The position numbers were made by a program, and so were the translations under genes. From positions 1-52,858 of the forward strand of contig JBAYJM010000005.1 in assembly GCA_041665065.1 (NCBI GenBank): 52,858 nucleotides of DNA. The letters are read 5' to 3'. The notes under the pieces are model-generated. The model made no database searches. It had not been told where the DNA came from and was given only the letters and a program-made list of their open reading frames with translations. This stretch comes from JBAYJM01 sp041665065. Its GTDB lineage: Bacteria; Patescibacteriota; Patescibacteriia; 2-01-FULL-39-33. Positions 15,586 to 23,654 of this stretch are shown one piece after another (position 1 is the stretch's first letter; each line of letters begins with the position of its first letter).

Positions 15586-15984
15586 TTACCCGATATTTGG
15601 CTCTCTATCATAATATGGCAAAGCGATTTTTTTTGATTTTTTATTTATAAATCCATTGAGAATCTTTTGTACCAGATCATTATTATCCTTAAATTCTGAT
15701 AGCTGAAGTGAATATACTTCCTTACCCAGGGCGTAGGCTAAGGAATTTGCCACGACCACGCCAATTCTCACAGAAGTAAAGCCACCGGGACCAGAGACAA
15801 CTCCTATGCCTTTGATTTTTCCGAGTGAAGCACCATTCTCTTTTAGAATCTTTTCAATTGTCAAAAGCAATTTTTCCGATTGACGTCTCTCGCCTTTTAC
15901 TGTCTTAATTTTAAAACTATCTTTGCTTTTTGCCAAGATCACCTTGATCTGCTTATCGTCTATTGTGTTAATTATTAGATACAT
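15586..15984 (-). CDS. tsaB: TsaB-like protein (t6A tRNA modification), short form
   Basis: 132 aa, against about 230 in typical TsaB. Only the N-terminal ASKHA lobe is present: YLIINTIDDKQIKVILA, then the family signature GIGVVSGPGGFTSVRIGVVVANSLAYALG. TsaB is a partner of TsaD and TsaE in threonylcarbamoyl-adenosine synthesis. Short TsaB forms of this type occur in CPR genomes as far as I recall. It still supports the dimer-interface half, but the missing C-terminal lobe could mean a reduced complex. It leads a two-gene unit with the 40-aa membrane protein. Confidence 0.85.
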   Translation of the reverse strand: MYLIINTIDDKQIKVILAKSKDSFKIKTVKGERRQSEKLLLTIEKILKENGASLGKIKGIGVVSGPGGFTSVRIGVVVANSLAYALGKEVYSLQLSEFKDNNDLVQKILNGFINKKSKKIALPYYDREPNIG

Positions 15985-16011
15985 AAATTTATTGTAACAA
16001 AATTATTTTAA

Positions 16012-16053
16012 AATAAAAATACTCCTTAGATTCCTGCATCAGAATCCAAGGAG
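16012..16053 (-). terminator. Intrinsic terminator of orphan gene E
   Basis: Minus strand: CTCCTTGGATTC (16053-16042) pairs with GAATCTAAGGAG (16033-16022), 12 bp with one G-T, then TATTTTTATTTT. A smaller hairpin ACGGC/GCCGT precedes it. Confidence 0.85.
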
Positions 16054-16079
16054 CAAACGGCATTTCGCCGTAGCGGCTG

Positions 16080-16715
16080 CTAGTCGGGTATGGGCACGAC
16101 TAATCGACGGTCATGTCCACCAGGCCATATTGTAGTATCCCGGTAACTCATTGGATCACCCATGTCTGGCGTATGTGACGTCGGTTCAACAAATGCTACG
16201 TCTACAACGAGGAGCTGACCGTCTTGCTCCGTTAGAAAAAACGTTGAGGCACCACCATGCGCAAGCCAATCTGGATACTTCGTTACAAAGTTGGCTATTT
16301 GGCCTGGCGTTAGGCAAAGGTCAAAGACGTCGCCACATAAAGCTAGCGATCCAAACATCTTTGAGAAAGTCCCGCCGTCTTTGATTCCATAAACAGCAGC
16401 CTCCCTCGGAGTGGTTGGCGGACTTACATGATATAGAAAATACGTCGAAATCTTTCTGAAGCTGAAAAACCCTCCCGCCTGCATGGTTTCCTTACTGTTA
16501 ATCGCGTCGATTATCAGCCTTTCTCCGCCCGAGACAAGATGCAAGTAATTCTTCCAAGCCTGCTTACGGAGAAGTTTTTTCAGTTCAGCTAGCCAATTCC
16601 AGCCATCTTCGCCAGAAAGCTTTACCATAAGGTCATAAAGCGTTGGCATCATCTCATCAGACAATAACACCAACAAACCAACGACCTTTCTGAGTACGCC
16701 GAGCATGTTTTCCAT
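16080..16715 (-). CDS. Orphan protein, 211 aa (GC-shifted locus E; CPR family without known function)
   Basis: The start is ATG 16715 with SD AAGAGGAT. Mixed alpha/beta: an N-terminal helical region (MLGVLRKVVGLLVLLSDEMM; WNWLAELKKLLRKQAWKNYL), then VSGGERLIIDAI, and a central conserved-looking block: DGGTFSKMFGSLAL, LCLTPGQIANFVTKYPDWL, GGASTFFLTEQDGQLLVVDV, ending RRLVVPIPD. The DGTF.-MFGSL / LCLT-QI / DWL / TFFL / VVP pattern matches, from memory, an uncharacterised protein family found in several copies in CPR genomes. No membrane span or catalytic motif is evident. G/C-rich codons; monocistronic with a consensus promoter and terminator between tsaB and the L,D-transpeptidase gene. Confidence 0.8.
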   Translation of the reverse strand: MENMLGVLRKVVGLLVLLSDEMMPTLYDLMVKLSGEDGWNWLAELKKLLRKQAWKNYLHLVSGGERLIIDAINSKETMQAGGFFSFRKISTYFLYHVSPPTTPREAAVYGIKDGGTFSKMFGSLALCGDVFDLCLTPGQIANFVTKYPDWLAHGGASTFFLTEQDGQLLVVDVAFVEPTSHTPDMGDPMSYRDTTIWPGGHDRRLVVPIPD

Positions 16716-16824
16716 GGTCAGATCCTCTTGATTTTTGCCGAGCCGCCATTACGACACAAGTCGTATTTTGGGTCAGCAGTTAAATGTGCTTTTTAAGTAT
16801 AGCACATTTAATAATAAAAGTCAA
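16716..16824 (-). promoter_or_regulatory. Promoter and leader of orphan gene E
   Basis: TTGACT (16824-16819), 17-bp spacer ending TGC (extended -10), TATACT (16801-16796). A leader of about 74 nt has hairpin TACGAC/GTCGTA with loop TTGT and a second GC-rich segment before SD AAGAGGAT. Confidence 0.75.
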
Positions 16825-16833
16825 TACTAAAAT

Positions 16834-16865
16834 AAATAAAATAGCTAACATTAGCCATTTTATTT
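16834..16865 (-). terminator. AT-rich terminator of the L,D-transpeptidase gene
   Basis: AAATAAAATGGCTAA and TTAGCTATTTTATTT (minus) form a 15-bp stem with one mismatch and a 2-nt loop, followed by ATTTATTTTAG. The promoter of orphan gene E starts 10 nt further on. Confidence 0.7.
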
Positions 16866-16880
16866 AAAAAAATGATACAT

Positions 16881-18251
16881 CTAATAAATCACGATAGGCG
16901 TTCCAATATCCACCCAATCATAAATCAATTTGGCCTGAGGCGTATACATATTTACGCAGCCATGGCTCATTGGATGGCCGAAATTATGGTGCCAATAGGT
17001 GCCATGAATAGTATAAGCGCCCTTAAAAGATGCAACCCAAGGCACATTCGGCAAATCATAATTCATCGGATTGCCGGCACCATAGTACCAGGACATTCTA
17101 ACATTGGGCCTTTTATTATAAATTTTAAATTCTCCTTTGGGCGTAGGAGTTCCTGCTTTTCCTGATGATATTAAAAAAGAATCTAATTTTCTACCATCCT
17201 GCCAAAATGACAGGGTTTGGGTTTTGAGATTTACTTCAATAAATTTATATGCTTCGCTTTTAATATTTGAATTAATCCTTTGCGGTATGGTAATTATTTC
17301 ATTTTTCCCGTCGCTGTCAATATCTGCGATTTCCAAATCAATACCTCCAAAATATTTACCTTCATCATACGCCCTGAATTCTTTTATTAAGTCGCCATTG
17401 GCATTTATCACCCTCACTAAATAATAGCCATGAAAAGCTGGGGCAATTGCAATTTCATCAATGCCATCGCTATTTAAATCACCAGCCCCAACATTCACTC
17501 CACCCTGATAATCGCCATAAGGGTATATTTTTTTAATTTCATTTAAATCATTATCCAAAATTATTATCTGCGATTTATTGCCATAACCGGAGCCAACGAT
17601 TAATTCCCTTTTGCCATCTCCATTAATATCGCCGCTTGCCAGATTCACGCCGCCGACTTTACTCAAGTTTAATTTCTTTGATTTTAATTTATTTCCTTTT
17701 GAATCAAAAACATTAATGACCGGATCACTATTTAAATTCGGCCCGGTTATAATCTCCTCGGTTGAATCGCCGACGATATCCGCAACAAGAACTTTTACTC
17801 CGGCCCTGTTATTTTTGTCATAAGCAAAAAAATTAGAGACATTTTCGGTTCCCTTAAACACTCGAACTTGCGGACCGCCTCGATACCCGGCCCCGACAAC
17901 AATCTCGTCGCCTTCATCTCCGTCAATATTTCCAGCGGAAATAAAAGAGCCTCCCCTAAAGTTGGCGTCAAACACGTCAAATAAGTATTCAAAAACGCCC
18001 CCACTCGAATAGGCTTCCACTATTGGAGAATTTCCGCTGCCTCGGCTTATTAATATTTTTTTGCCTGATTTTCCAAAGTCACCAACCGTTAAATCAACCA
18101 TTCCTTGATAATCGGGATAAAGACCATTAAATGATGTTTTTAAATCTCCTTCCGCATTAAAAATTTTAACTTCGGAATTTATTCCAGCCCTGGCCACGAA
18201 CGGTATCAAAAATATAGCTACGCAAAAAACGCAGGCAATAATTTTATTCAT
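16881..18251 (-). CDS. Exported L,D-transpeptidase with FG-GAP/VCBS repeats
   Basis: 456 aa. Signal peptide MNKIIACVFCVAIFLIPFVARA. The region about 40-330 has five or six repeats with DGD-type calcium loops (SAGNIDGDEGDEIVVGAGY, ASGDINGDGKRELIVGSGYG, GAGDLNSDGIDEIAIAPAF), an FG-GAP beta-propeller. The C-terminal YkuD domain starts YKFIEVNLKTQTLSFWQDG and contains IHGTYWHHNFGHPMSHGCVN with the catalytic Cys. It forms 3-3 crosslinks in murein or attaches proteins to it; the propeller may bind wall polymer or partners. AT-rich codons; a terminator follows. Confidence 0.92.
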   Translation of the reverse strand: MNKIIACVFCVAIFLIPFVARAGINSEVKIFNAEGDLKTSFNGLYPDYQGMVDLTVGDFGKSGKKILISRGSGNSPIVEAYSSGGVFEYLFDVFDANFRGGSFISAGNIDGDEGDEIVVGAGYRGGPQVRVFKGTENVSNFFAYDKNNRAGVKVLVADIVGDSTEEIITGPNLNSDPVINVFDSKGNKLKSKKLNLSKVGGVNLASGDINGDGKRELIVGSGYGNKSQIIILDNDLNEIKKIYPYGDYQGGVNVGAGDLNSDGIDEIAIAPAFHGYYLVRVINANGDLIKEFRAYDEGKYFGGIDLEIADIDSDGKNEIITIPQRINSNIKSEAYKFIEVNLKTQTLSFWQDGRKLDSFLISSGKAGTPTPKGEFKIYNKRPNVRMSWYYGAGNPMNYDLPNVPWVASFKGAYTIHGTYWHHNFGHPMSHGCVNMYTPQAKLIYDWVDIGTPIVIY

Positions 18252-18267
18252 AAATTTGCGATATCTA

Positions 18268-18879
18268 TCAAACGATTTCGCTTCGTTTATTTATTTTGTC
18301 CAGTAAGATTAAATTTTTATGCTCAAAAATACTATATAAGAATCGATCCGTTAATCCCCTTCTATACATGAAGTCCTGCTTGCTCATTATTGTATAATTA
18401 ACCGGTCTGCTCAATTCTTTTTCTATCTCGCTTATTAACTTTTGAAATTTAGGCTTATTTACATTGCCAACGATCAAAACATCAGTTGGTGCGCCTTCCC
18501 AGCCAATAAAAACACCGGAGAGCAACAAAAGCCATATTTCACCAAGCTTATCAATCTTATTGGCGAATGAACGATCCATCAATAAATTAGACTTCATAAG
18601 AATGGATCTCAGCTCATCTAAAAAAATAAAGTTTTTATTAAGCTTATAATATTTCTTATTGTCTTTGGTCGCCTTTTCAGTCTCTTTTTCAAAATCCTCT
18701 TTAGTAGAAGACTGCACGATACCAATCATTTCCAAATTGCTTAACTCCCTCCTCACTGAATTTAAGTGCAGTTCCAGGTTTCTGGTTATTTCTCTTACAA
18801 AAAAGAATTTGTCCGGATTGTTTATAAATGCCCTGAGTAAAACTACCCGGCTTTTGGAACCAAAAATGTGTTCAAGCAT
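18268..18879 (-). CDS. wHTH regulator with nucleotidyltransferase-like C-terminus
   Basis: 203 aa. The N-terminal winged helix has the pattern LLRAFINNPDKFFFVREITRNLELHLNSVRRELSNLEMIGIV (given here as features: helix 25-33, recognition helix about 38-52). A charged linker with YYKLN follows. The C-terminal half (GVFIGWEGAPTDVLIVGNVN, then KFQKLISEIEKELSRPVNYT) resembles MNT-type nucleotidyltransferase folds seen fused to small wHTH regulators in CPR genomes, but a canonical GSxxxGxxxxxSDxD is not preserved, so it may be catalytically dead. It is divergent from the PP2C-like gene (131-bp gap) and ends 16 nt before the L,D-transpeptidase start, so it could control both. Confidence 0.75.
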   Translation of the reverse strand: MLEHIFGSKSRVVLLRAFINNPDKFFFVREITRNLELHLNSVRRELSNLEMIGIVQSSTKEDFEKETEKATKDNKKYYKLNKNFIFLDELRSILMKSNLLMDRSFANKIDKLGEIWLLLLSGVFIGWEGAPTDVLIVGNVNKPKFQKLISEIEKELSRPVNYTIMSKQDFMYRRGLTDRFLYSIFEHKNLILLDKINKRSEIV

Positions 18880-18956
18880 AGATTAACGGTTTTTGATTAA
18901 AAAACTATTGAGAACTGGCATGATGCGACATTAATTTAATAAATTGACTTACTTAC

Positions 18957-18985
18957 TTGTCGCTGTTTCAACTTTATTGTATAAT
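18957..18985 (+). promoter_or_regulatory. Promoter of the PP2C-like membrane protein gene
   Basis: TTGTCG (18957-18962), 17-bp spacer, TATAAT (18980-18985), start near 18992, about 19 nt before ATG 19011. The TTG that opens the longer reading frame is the -35 itself, which supports ATG 19011. Confidence 0.7.
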
Positions 18986-19010
18986 ATTAACAGTAAAGTG
19001 TAAAGAACGT

Positions 19011-21242
19011 ATGGATTTATTATCCGTTAAATTCGGCAAAGCTAAAGTCGAAATGACCGATACTTCCGCCGGGGATGTTTTTATTTGTTCTCCCGAAAGA
19101 AGCCTGGCAAAAAGCCTGGGCATAATTTTTGGCGTTATTGAATTAAACGGAATTTCTGATGAATTCAACGACGTATTTTTAGAAATTATAAATGATCTAA
19201 AAACCGAATATTATCTGCCACCGTTCCATGTTGAAACAGGTCCCGAAAAAAGATTTGAGGAGTGCATTCAAAGAGCAAACAGACGCATCCACAAAGCAAT
19301 CAATGAATCAATTGAAGCCGTTGACTTAGACAGTATTAATGCACTGATCGGATTATCCTTTAAAAATTCGATCCACATGGCCTACTCCGGCAAAGTAGTA
19401 GCGAATCTTTTGCATATGCGAAAAGATGGCAATCTGGTTGGAATAGACATATTAGAAAATACCGGCGAAAAAAAATTAAAAAGCAATGGAGAAAAAATAT
19501 TCCACGACATTACCAGCGGTCAAATATCTGGCAGAGACGTAGTTTTTATTCTCAGTGAAAATGCCTCAAAATATATAACTAGCCCTGATCTAATCAATGC
19601 CGTAGAAAACAATCCGCTGAGCCTTGCCGGAGAAATAGAAGGAGTATTGCGGTCGCAAAGCCAAGATGATAACTTTTATCTTTTAACAATTGAGCCTGAT
19701 TATGAAAGAATTGATTCAATGGAAACACAGGTCCAGTCGCAAAAACGGGTGGAAAGAACCGTTCCCGCAACCCCTCCAGAACACTCATTAAACAACCTGC
19801 TTACAACTCAAAGGAAAACCGAGAGATATCTTACGCCATCATCAATGCCCAGCTGGAAAAAAGTTTTATTACTGACAGTTAAAGGTATCGGAAAAACGTG
19901 CGCCTACCTCTATCCAAAATTTAAAAACGTCATTGCCTATATTGCCAAAAAATTATTTAAACTGACAGCTGCACTTTTGAAAAAAATATTCAAAAAAGGC
20001 AAGGCTCCGATGAGTTTAATTGATAAAAATCCTAGGCCTGCTGATTTTATAGATACTCCAAACGAGGAATTAATGGGAGAGCTACAAGAGCCGGGTGTTT
20101 TTTCAACAATAAGCAAATGGATAAATAAAGTTTTAGAAAAAATCGCCATACTGAAAAAATCGCAAAAAATAATACTGTTGATTGTTTTTATCCTAATATT
20201 TGCCTTTAGTGAAAGTGTGGTATTAATGGGCAAAGGCTCGGAGCCCATCCCGCCAAAAGCGTCCCAGGTCAGCGCCAACCAAATAGAAGATAAAATAAAC
20301 CTGGCCGAAGCGCAAAATATTTTCAGCGACGGGGAAGGAGCAAAAACTTTAATTATTGAAGCCCAGCAACTTTTAAATAAAATTCCTAAGAAAAAAAGTA
20401 ACTTAGCCTTAATTGATACGCTTCAAAAGAAGATTGATTCAACGAGGATGACAATTCAAAAAATTTCCTCAATCGAAAATCCTCAACTATTATTCGATTT
20501 AAATCAGGTTAATAATGGAATTCCAGCCGAGGCAATCGCGCTGACCGGACAAAACATTATTGTTTCGGGCGGGCAAGGCGGAAATATTTGCCAAATTGAT
20601 TTAACCAAGAAACAAGTACTATCCAGTCCTCTTTCCCAACAAGGTTTGAATGTTTCAAAAATATCACCAATTGACGCAACAAATCTGCTTCTTCTTGATA
20701 GCGCTCAGGGCGTATTCAAATATGCAATCAAAGCCACTTCAAGTGAAGGGCTGATTCCTGCGACACAAATAGCTGATTTATCATATTATCTGGGAAACAT
20801 TTATCTGCTTGATAAATCAAAAAGCCAAATTGTTAAATATCAAATTAAAAAGGGCAAGGCAACTGGCGCAACAACAGCATTAAAAGACAATGCAAATCTA
20901 AACCAGGCAAATTCATTTGCGGTCAATGGCGATTTCTTCATTTTTAAAGACAACGGTGAAATAAAAAAATACAGCAAGGGAGCCTTAACTGATATAAAGT
21001 ATGAAATGCTTGATCCGGTTCTAAAATCACCAGTCCAACTGATCGCTGATAGCCACGATTATCTTTATGTTTTGGATAAAACCGGAAATAAAATTGCCAT
21101 CTTTGACGACAAAGGCGGGCTAAAAGTTCAAATCACCTCGCCAAAATTTACCTCTATCAAATCAATGGCTCTAAATGAAAAAGAAAAGAAAATTTATTTA
21201 CTATCAGATAATAAAATTTTTGTTATAAATACTGGGATATAG
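19011..21242 (+). CDS. Membrane protein: PP2C-like cytoplasmic domain, one TM, beta-propeller-like exterior
   Basis: 743 aa. Residues 1 to about 235 resemble a degenerate PPM/PP2C phosphatase: FGKAKVEMTDTSAGDVF, SLGIIFGVIELNG (where active enzymes have DGxGG), INALIGLSFKNSIHMAYSGKV, DVVFILSENASKYI and SQDDNFYLLTI (where actives have a DN pair). A basic linker follows. A membrane helix at about 385-405 (IILLIVFILIFAFSESVVLM) follows a predicted amphipathic stretch (KVLEKIAILKKSQK). A helical spacer and about 250 residues of NHL/propeller-like repeats (YYLGNIYLLDKSKSQIVKY; DSHDYLYVLDKTGNKIAIF) lie outside. It looks like a transmembrane signalling protein; metal ligands are mostly lost, so catalysis is doubtful. 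Monocistronic, divergent from the wHTH gene. Confidence 0.75.
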   Translation: MDLLSVKFGKAKVEMTDTSAGDVFICSPERSLAKSLGIIFGVIELNGISDEFNDVFLEIINDLKTEYYLPPFHVETGPEKRFEECIQRANRRIHKAINESIEAVDLDSINALIGLSFKNSIHMAYSGKVVANLLHMRKDGNLVGIDILENTGEKKLKSNGEKIFHDITSGQISGRDVVFILSENASKYITSPDLINAVENNPLSLAGEIEGVLRSQSQDDNFYLLTIEPDYERIDSMETQVQSQKRVERTVPATPPEHSLNNLLTTQRKTERYLTPSSMPSWKKVLLLTVKGIGKTCAYLYPKFKNVIAYIAKKLFKLTAALLKKIFKKGKAPMSLIDKNPRPADFIDTPNEELMGELQEPGVFSTISKWINKVLEKIAILKKSQKIILLIVFILIFAFSESVVLMGKGSEPIPPKASQVSANQIEDKINLAEAQNIFSDGEGAKTLIIEAQQLLNKIPKKKSNLALIDTLQKKIDSTRMTIQKISSIENPQLLFDLNQVNNGIPAEAIALTGQNIIVSGGQGGNICQIDLTKKQVLSSPLSQQGLNVSKISPIDATNLLLLDSAQGVFKYAIKATSSEGLIPATQIADLSYYLGNIYLLDKSKSQIVKYQIKKGKATGATTALKDNANLNQANSFAVNGDFFIFKDNGEIKKYSKGALTDIKYEMLDPVLKSPVQLIADSHDYLYVLDKTGNKIAIFDDKGGLKVQITSPKFTSIKSMALNEKEKKIYLLSDNKIFVINTGI

Positions 21243-21268
21243 AAATCCAGCTTATGACAAATAAAAAA

Positions 21269-21288
21269 GCGCACCGGGTTGCGTGCGC
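21269..21288. terminator. Shared terminator between the PP2C-like gene and orphan gene F
   Basis: GCGCAC/GTGCGC, 6 bp GC-rich, loop of 8. Minus side is followed by T6ATTT; plus side has a weaker TATTTG tail. Confidence 0.8.
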
Positions 21289-21299
21289 GTATTTGTAGA

Positions 21300-21839
21300 C
21301 TATACCCCCCTTGCAAGCCAACCGGCCCTATTCGGCTTGCGATAAAAACACCTTTGGCCATTCTCCACGCAGAATCGGAGACAGCTCATCACGGCATCCT
21401 CATTCCACAAACGGCAATTCAACCCCTTGACGATTTGTTCCGGCGTTAAGCCTGGCCGCTCGACAAGAAGACGCCTGATGGCAACGTGAATGGACTCGGA
21501 CCTTCTAATAACAGGCTCTCCGCTATCTATTCCGCCCATTATCAATGGCCCACTAGCCGCACCCAAGGCTAGAACGCCCGCCTCAGTTATAAACCACAAT
21601 CCTCCCTTCTTTTCCTCTTTGGTAATAAATCCATTGCGCCCCAAAGTTTGGAGGGCGGAAGACACGATCTTCCTTACTCCATATACGTCGGAGCCTGTGG
21701 GATTTATTATGGGACTATCCATAACATGCTCCACAATAGTCCCAAAATTAATTCCAACGAGACCAGCAGAATTGATCTTTTCAAGAATTGCCCACGTGCT
21801 TTTTTTTATGGGCACCTTCCTTTTTCCCCAATTATCCAT
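21300..21839 (-). CDS. Orphan winged-helix-like protein, 179 aa (GC-shifted locus F)
   Basis: The start is ATG 21839, with GGGAGG 6 nt upstream; the longer frame to 21860 crosses the SD. The N-terminal part reads like a winged helix (STWAILEKINSAGLVGINFG, KIVSSALQTLGRNGFITKEE, GGLWFITEAGVLALG), with a helix-helix-wing order at about 12-85. A second similar unit follows (IHVAIRRLLVERPGLTPEQI, NEDAVMSCLRFCVENGQRCF), so it may be a tandem wHTH DNA-binding protein. Family not recognised. G/C-rich codons. It lies 130 bp downstream of orphan gene G on the same strand but has its own weak promoter (TTGAAA-17-TAGTTT, about 21895-21867) and a terminator. Confidence 0.75.
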   Translation of the reverse strand: MDNWGKRKVPIKKSTWAILEKINSAGLVGINFGTIVEHVMDSPIINPTGSDVYGVRKIVSSALQTLGRNGFITKEEKKGGLWFITEAGVLALGAASGPLIMGGIDSGEPVIRRSESIHVAIRRLLVERPGLTPEQIVKGLNCRLWNEDAVMSCLRFCVENGQRCFYRKPNRAGWLARGV

Positions 21840-21915
21840 TGGATTTCCTCCCAAATGCAAACTAGCATAAAATTACACATCTTTCAATAATAAAACCACT
21901 CCGAACTAAAAAACA

Positions 21916-21940
21916 GGGCGGAGATAACATCTCTCCGCCC
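21916..21940 (-). terminator. Intrinsic terminator of orphan gene G
   Basis: GGGCGGAGA/(T)CTCCGCCC (21940-21916), about 9 bp with loop around ATGTTA, followed by TGTTTTTTAG. Confidence 0.85.
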
Positions 21941-21969
21941 CGATACCTCAGCCGCTATTGCCAAGCTCC

Positions 21970-22536
21970 CTATCGGCTCGGTAACACAGGCTTAAGGCAA
22001 AAGCCTTGGGGGAAATCCACAAAGAACGTGTTGTTCTTGTGGGTGTCCTCGGGTAGCATCACCGTACCGCGGGCACGGCCATGATAGTAAGGGAAGGGTA
22101 AACCGTGAAGACGACCCGGTTTAATCACCAAGCGTGTTCTCGCTAACAGTCTAAGAGCCACCCAAGCATCTTGGGGCAAATCTTGGAATCTTGTCGACCT
22201 CGTCGCTTCGGGGCCGAGCACCACGATGGTGTCGCAATCAAAACTCAACGCCTCATGGCAGCCGAGATGAAACTCCATCCGGCTGACAACCCTTCTCCGG
22301 GATTCGACTATCAGGGGCGACTCCACATATATTTCCCCATTGGGATTAATGACGGCGTCTTTTTGGGGATAGTAGGCGAAGGTATTCGTTTCTTCGCAAA
22401 CCTCTCCACTATCCTCTTCGACCCGCATCGCCACATGCTCAGGAAGACCGATAATGTTGGCATAGTCCAGTAACCCTTCTGGAATCTGCCACGGAAGGCC
22501 TACTAAAAGCGGTACTCGAACCACTGTCTTGCCCAT
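21970..22536 (-). CDS. Orphan protein, 188 aa (GC-shifted locus G)
   Basis: Not recognised. ATG 22536 with SD AAGGAGA 7 nt upstream. A beta-rich soluble protein with no signal peptide: MGKTVVRVPLLVGLPWQIPE, then AMRVEEDSGEVCEETNTFAY, NPNGEIYVESPLIVESRRRV, LSFDCDTIVVLGPEATRSTR, VALRLLARTRLVIKPGRLHG and TFFVDFPQGFCLKPV. No catalytic motif is evident. Codons are G/C-rich compared with rplL next door. The leader has hairpin TTAAG/CTTAA and a -10-like TATGATAAT; it follows the rplL terminator directly. Confidence 0.75.
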   Translation of the reverse strand: MGKTVVRVPLLVGLPWQIPEGLLDYANIIGLPEHVAMRVEEDSGEVCEETNTFAYYPQKDAVINPNGEIYVESPLIVESRRRVVSRMEFHLGCHEALSFDCDTIVVLGPEATRSTRFQDLPQDAWVALRLLARTRLVIKPGRLHGLPFPYYHGRARGTVMLPEDTHKNNTFFVDFPQGFCLKPVLPSR

Positions 22537-22606
22537 AACGATTCTCCTTCGGTTGAACCCAGTTTAAGCCACGACTTAACATTATCATAAATTTAAAAAA
22601 ATAAAA

Positions 22607-22626
22607 AACCACCCTTTCGGGTGGTT
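22607..22626. terminator. Terminator of the rplJL operon
   Basis: Perfect 8-bp stem AACCACCC/GGGTGGTT with loop TTTC, T6 on both sides (bidirectional). Confidence 0.9.
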
Positions 22627-22642
22627 TTTTAGAATGAGACTT

Positions 22643-23032
22643 TTATTTCAAAGTGACTGTAGCACCAGCTTCTTCCAAGTCTTTCTTGATCTTTTCAGCT
22701 TCTTCCTTCTTAACTCCCTCTCTTACAACCTTAGGAGCACCATCGACTAAATCTTTGGCTTCTTTCAAGCCTAATTCTGTAATAGTTCTGACTGCCTTAA
22801 TAACAGCAATCTTATTGGCGCCAGAGTTTGTGATTTCAATGTCAAAGCTGTCTTTTTCTTCAACAGCCTCGGCGGCGGCAGCCATCATGACTGGAGCGGC
22901 GGCAGAAACACCAAACTTTTCTTCCAAAACTTTTACTAACTCAGATAAATCAACTACTGACAATTTATCGATTTGTTCTACAAGAGATTTAAATTTCTCT
23001 GGAACAACGATTTCTTTTGTTTCTTCTGACAT
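22643..23032 (-). CDS. rplL: Ribosomal protein bL12 (L7/L12)
   Basis: 129 aa. N-terminal dimerisation helices (FKSLVEQIDKLSVVDLSELVKVLEEKFG), Ala-rich hinge (APVMMAAAAEAVEEK), then the C-terminal factor-binding domain with FDIEI, KIAVIKAVRTITELGLKEAKDLVDGAP given in part, and EEAEKIKKDLEEAGATVTLK. It recruits elongation factors to the stalk. It lies 32 nt after rplJ, as in most bacteria. Confidence 0.97.
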   Translation of the reverse strand: MSEETKEIVVPEKFKSLVEQIDKLSVVDLSELVKVLEEKFGVSAAAPVMMAAAAEAVEEKDSFDIEITNSGANKIAVIKAVRTITELGLKEAKDLVDGAPKVVREGVKKEEAEKIKKDLEEAGATVTLK

Positions 23033-23064
23033 AATATTTGTTTTAATTTATATTTTAATTTATA

Positions 23065-23565
23065 TTAAGCTGTAACTTTTTCTTTATCTTCCCTAACAGC
23101 ATTTAAAACCCTTACCAATCCAGATAATGGATTTGATAAACAACCGGCAACTTTTGCCAAAAGATCTTTACGTGAAGGAATTTTGGAAAGTTCGGTTACT
23201 CTTACGGCGTCAATATAGTTTCCTTCAAAAATTCCACCGGCAAATTTTATTTTATTTTGCTCTTTGGCAAAGGCCGCCAAGATTCTGGCTGGAGCCACCT
23301 CATCTTCATAAGAAAATACTGTGGCAATCTCACCCTCAAAACTTTTATCATCAGGCAACAAGCCTTTTTCAATCATTGCTTTTTGCAACAATGTTTTTTT
23401 GGCTACCATGTAGTCAATTCCCTCTTCACGGCATTTGTTTCTAAGCTGATCAATTTCTTTTACAGAAACGCCAGAATAGTTAAACATAACGGCCGATTTC
23501 ATTTTCGCTATTTTTTCTTCTACTTTTTTCAAAATAGCAGATTTTTGTGCTTTAGATTTAGGCAT
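23065..23565 (-). CDS. rplJ: Ribosomal protein uL10
   Basis: 166 aa. The N-terminal domain (KKVEEKIAKMKSAVMFNYSG, VKEIDQLRNKCREEGIDYMV, AKKTLLQKAM) binds 23S rRNA and the C-terminal helix carries L12 dimers (PLSGLVRVLNAVREDKEKV). Slightly shorter than the E. coli-type family but complete. Transcribed from a consensus promoter through an L10 leader with an attenuator. Confidence 0.97.
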   Translation of the reverse strand: MPKSKAQKSAILKKVEEKIAKMKSAVMFNYSGVSVKEIDQLRNKCREEGIDYMVAKKTLLQKAMIEKGLLPDDKSFEGEIATVFSYEDEVAPARILAAFAKEQNKIKFAGGIFEGNYIDAVRVTELSKIPSRKDLLAKVAGCLSNPLSGLVRVLNAVREDKEKVTA

Positions 23566-23580
23566 AGTGATTCATTAGTT

Positions 23581-23645
23581 ATTGAAAATTGGAAACTGAG
23601 GATAAGGTATTTTTGAAAGAGCGACCTCAATTTCCATTTTTCAAT
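23581..23645. repeat. 21-bp imperfect inverted repeat in the rplJ leader
   Basis: Left arm 23581-23601 (ATTGAAAATTGGAAACTGAG then G) and right arm 23625-23645 match as inverted copies with two mismatches around a 23-nt centre. It would be transcribed as a long stem just upstream of the rplJ start. Confidence 0.75.
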
Positions 23646-23654
23646 TACCAATTT

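Noticed and set aside
18957..19010. Longer start (TTG 18957) for the PP2C-like gene
   Set aside because: The TTG is the -35 element; the transcript begins downstream of it.
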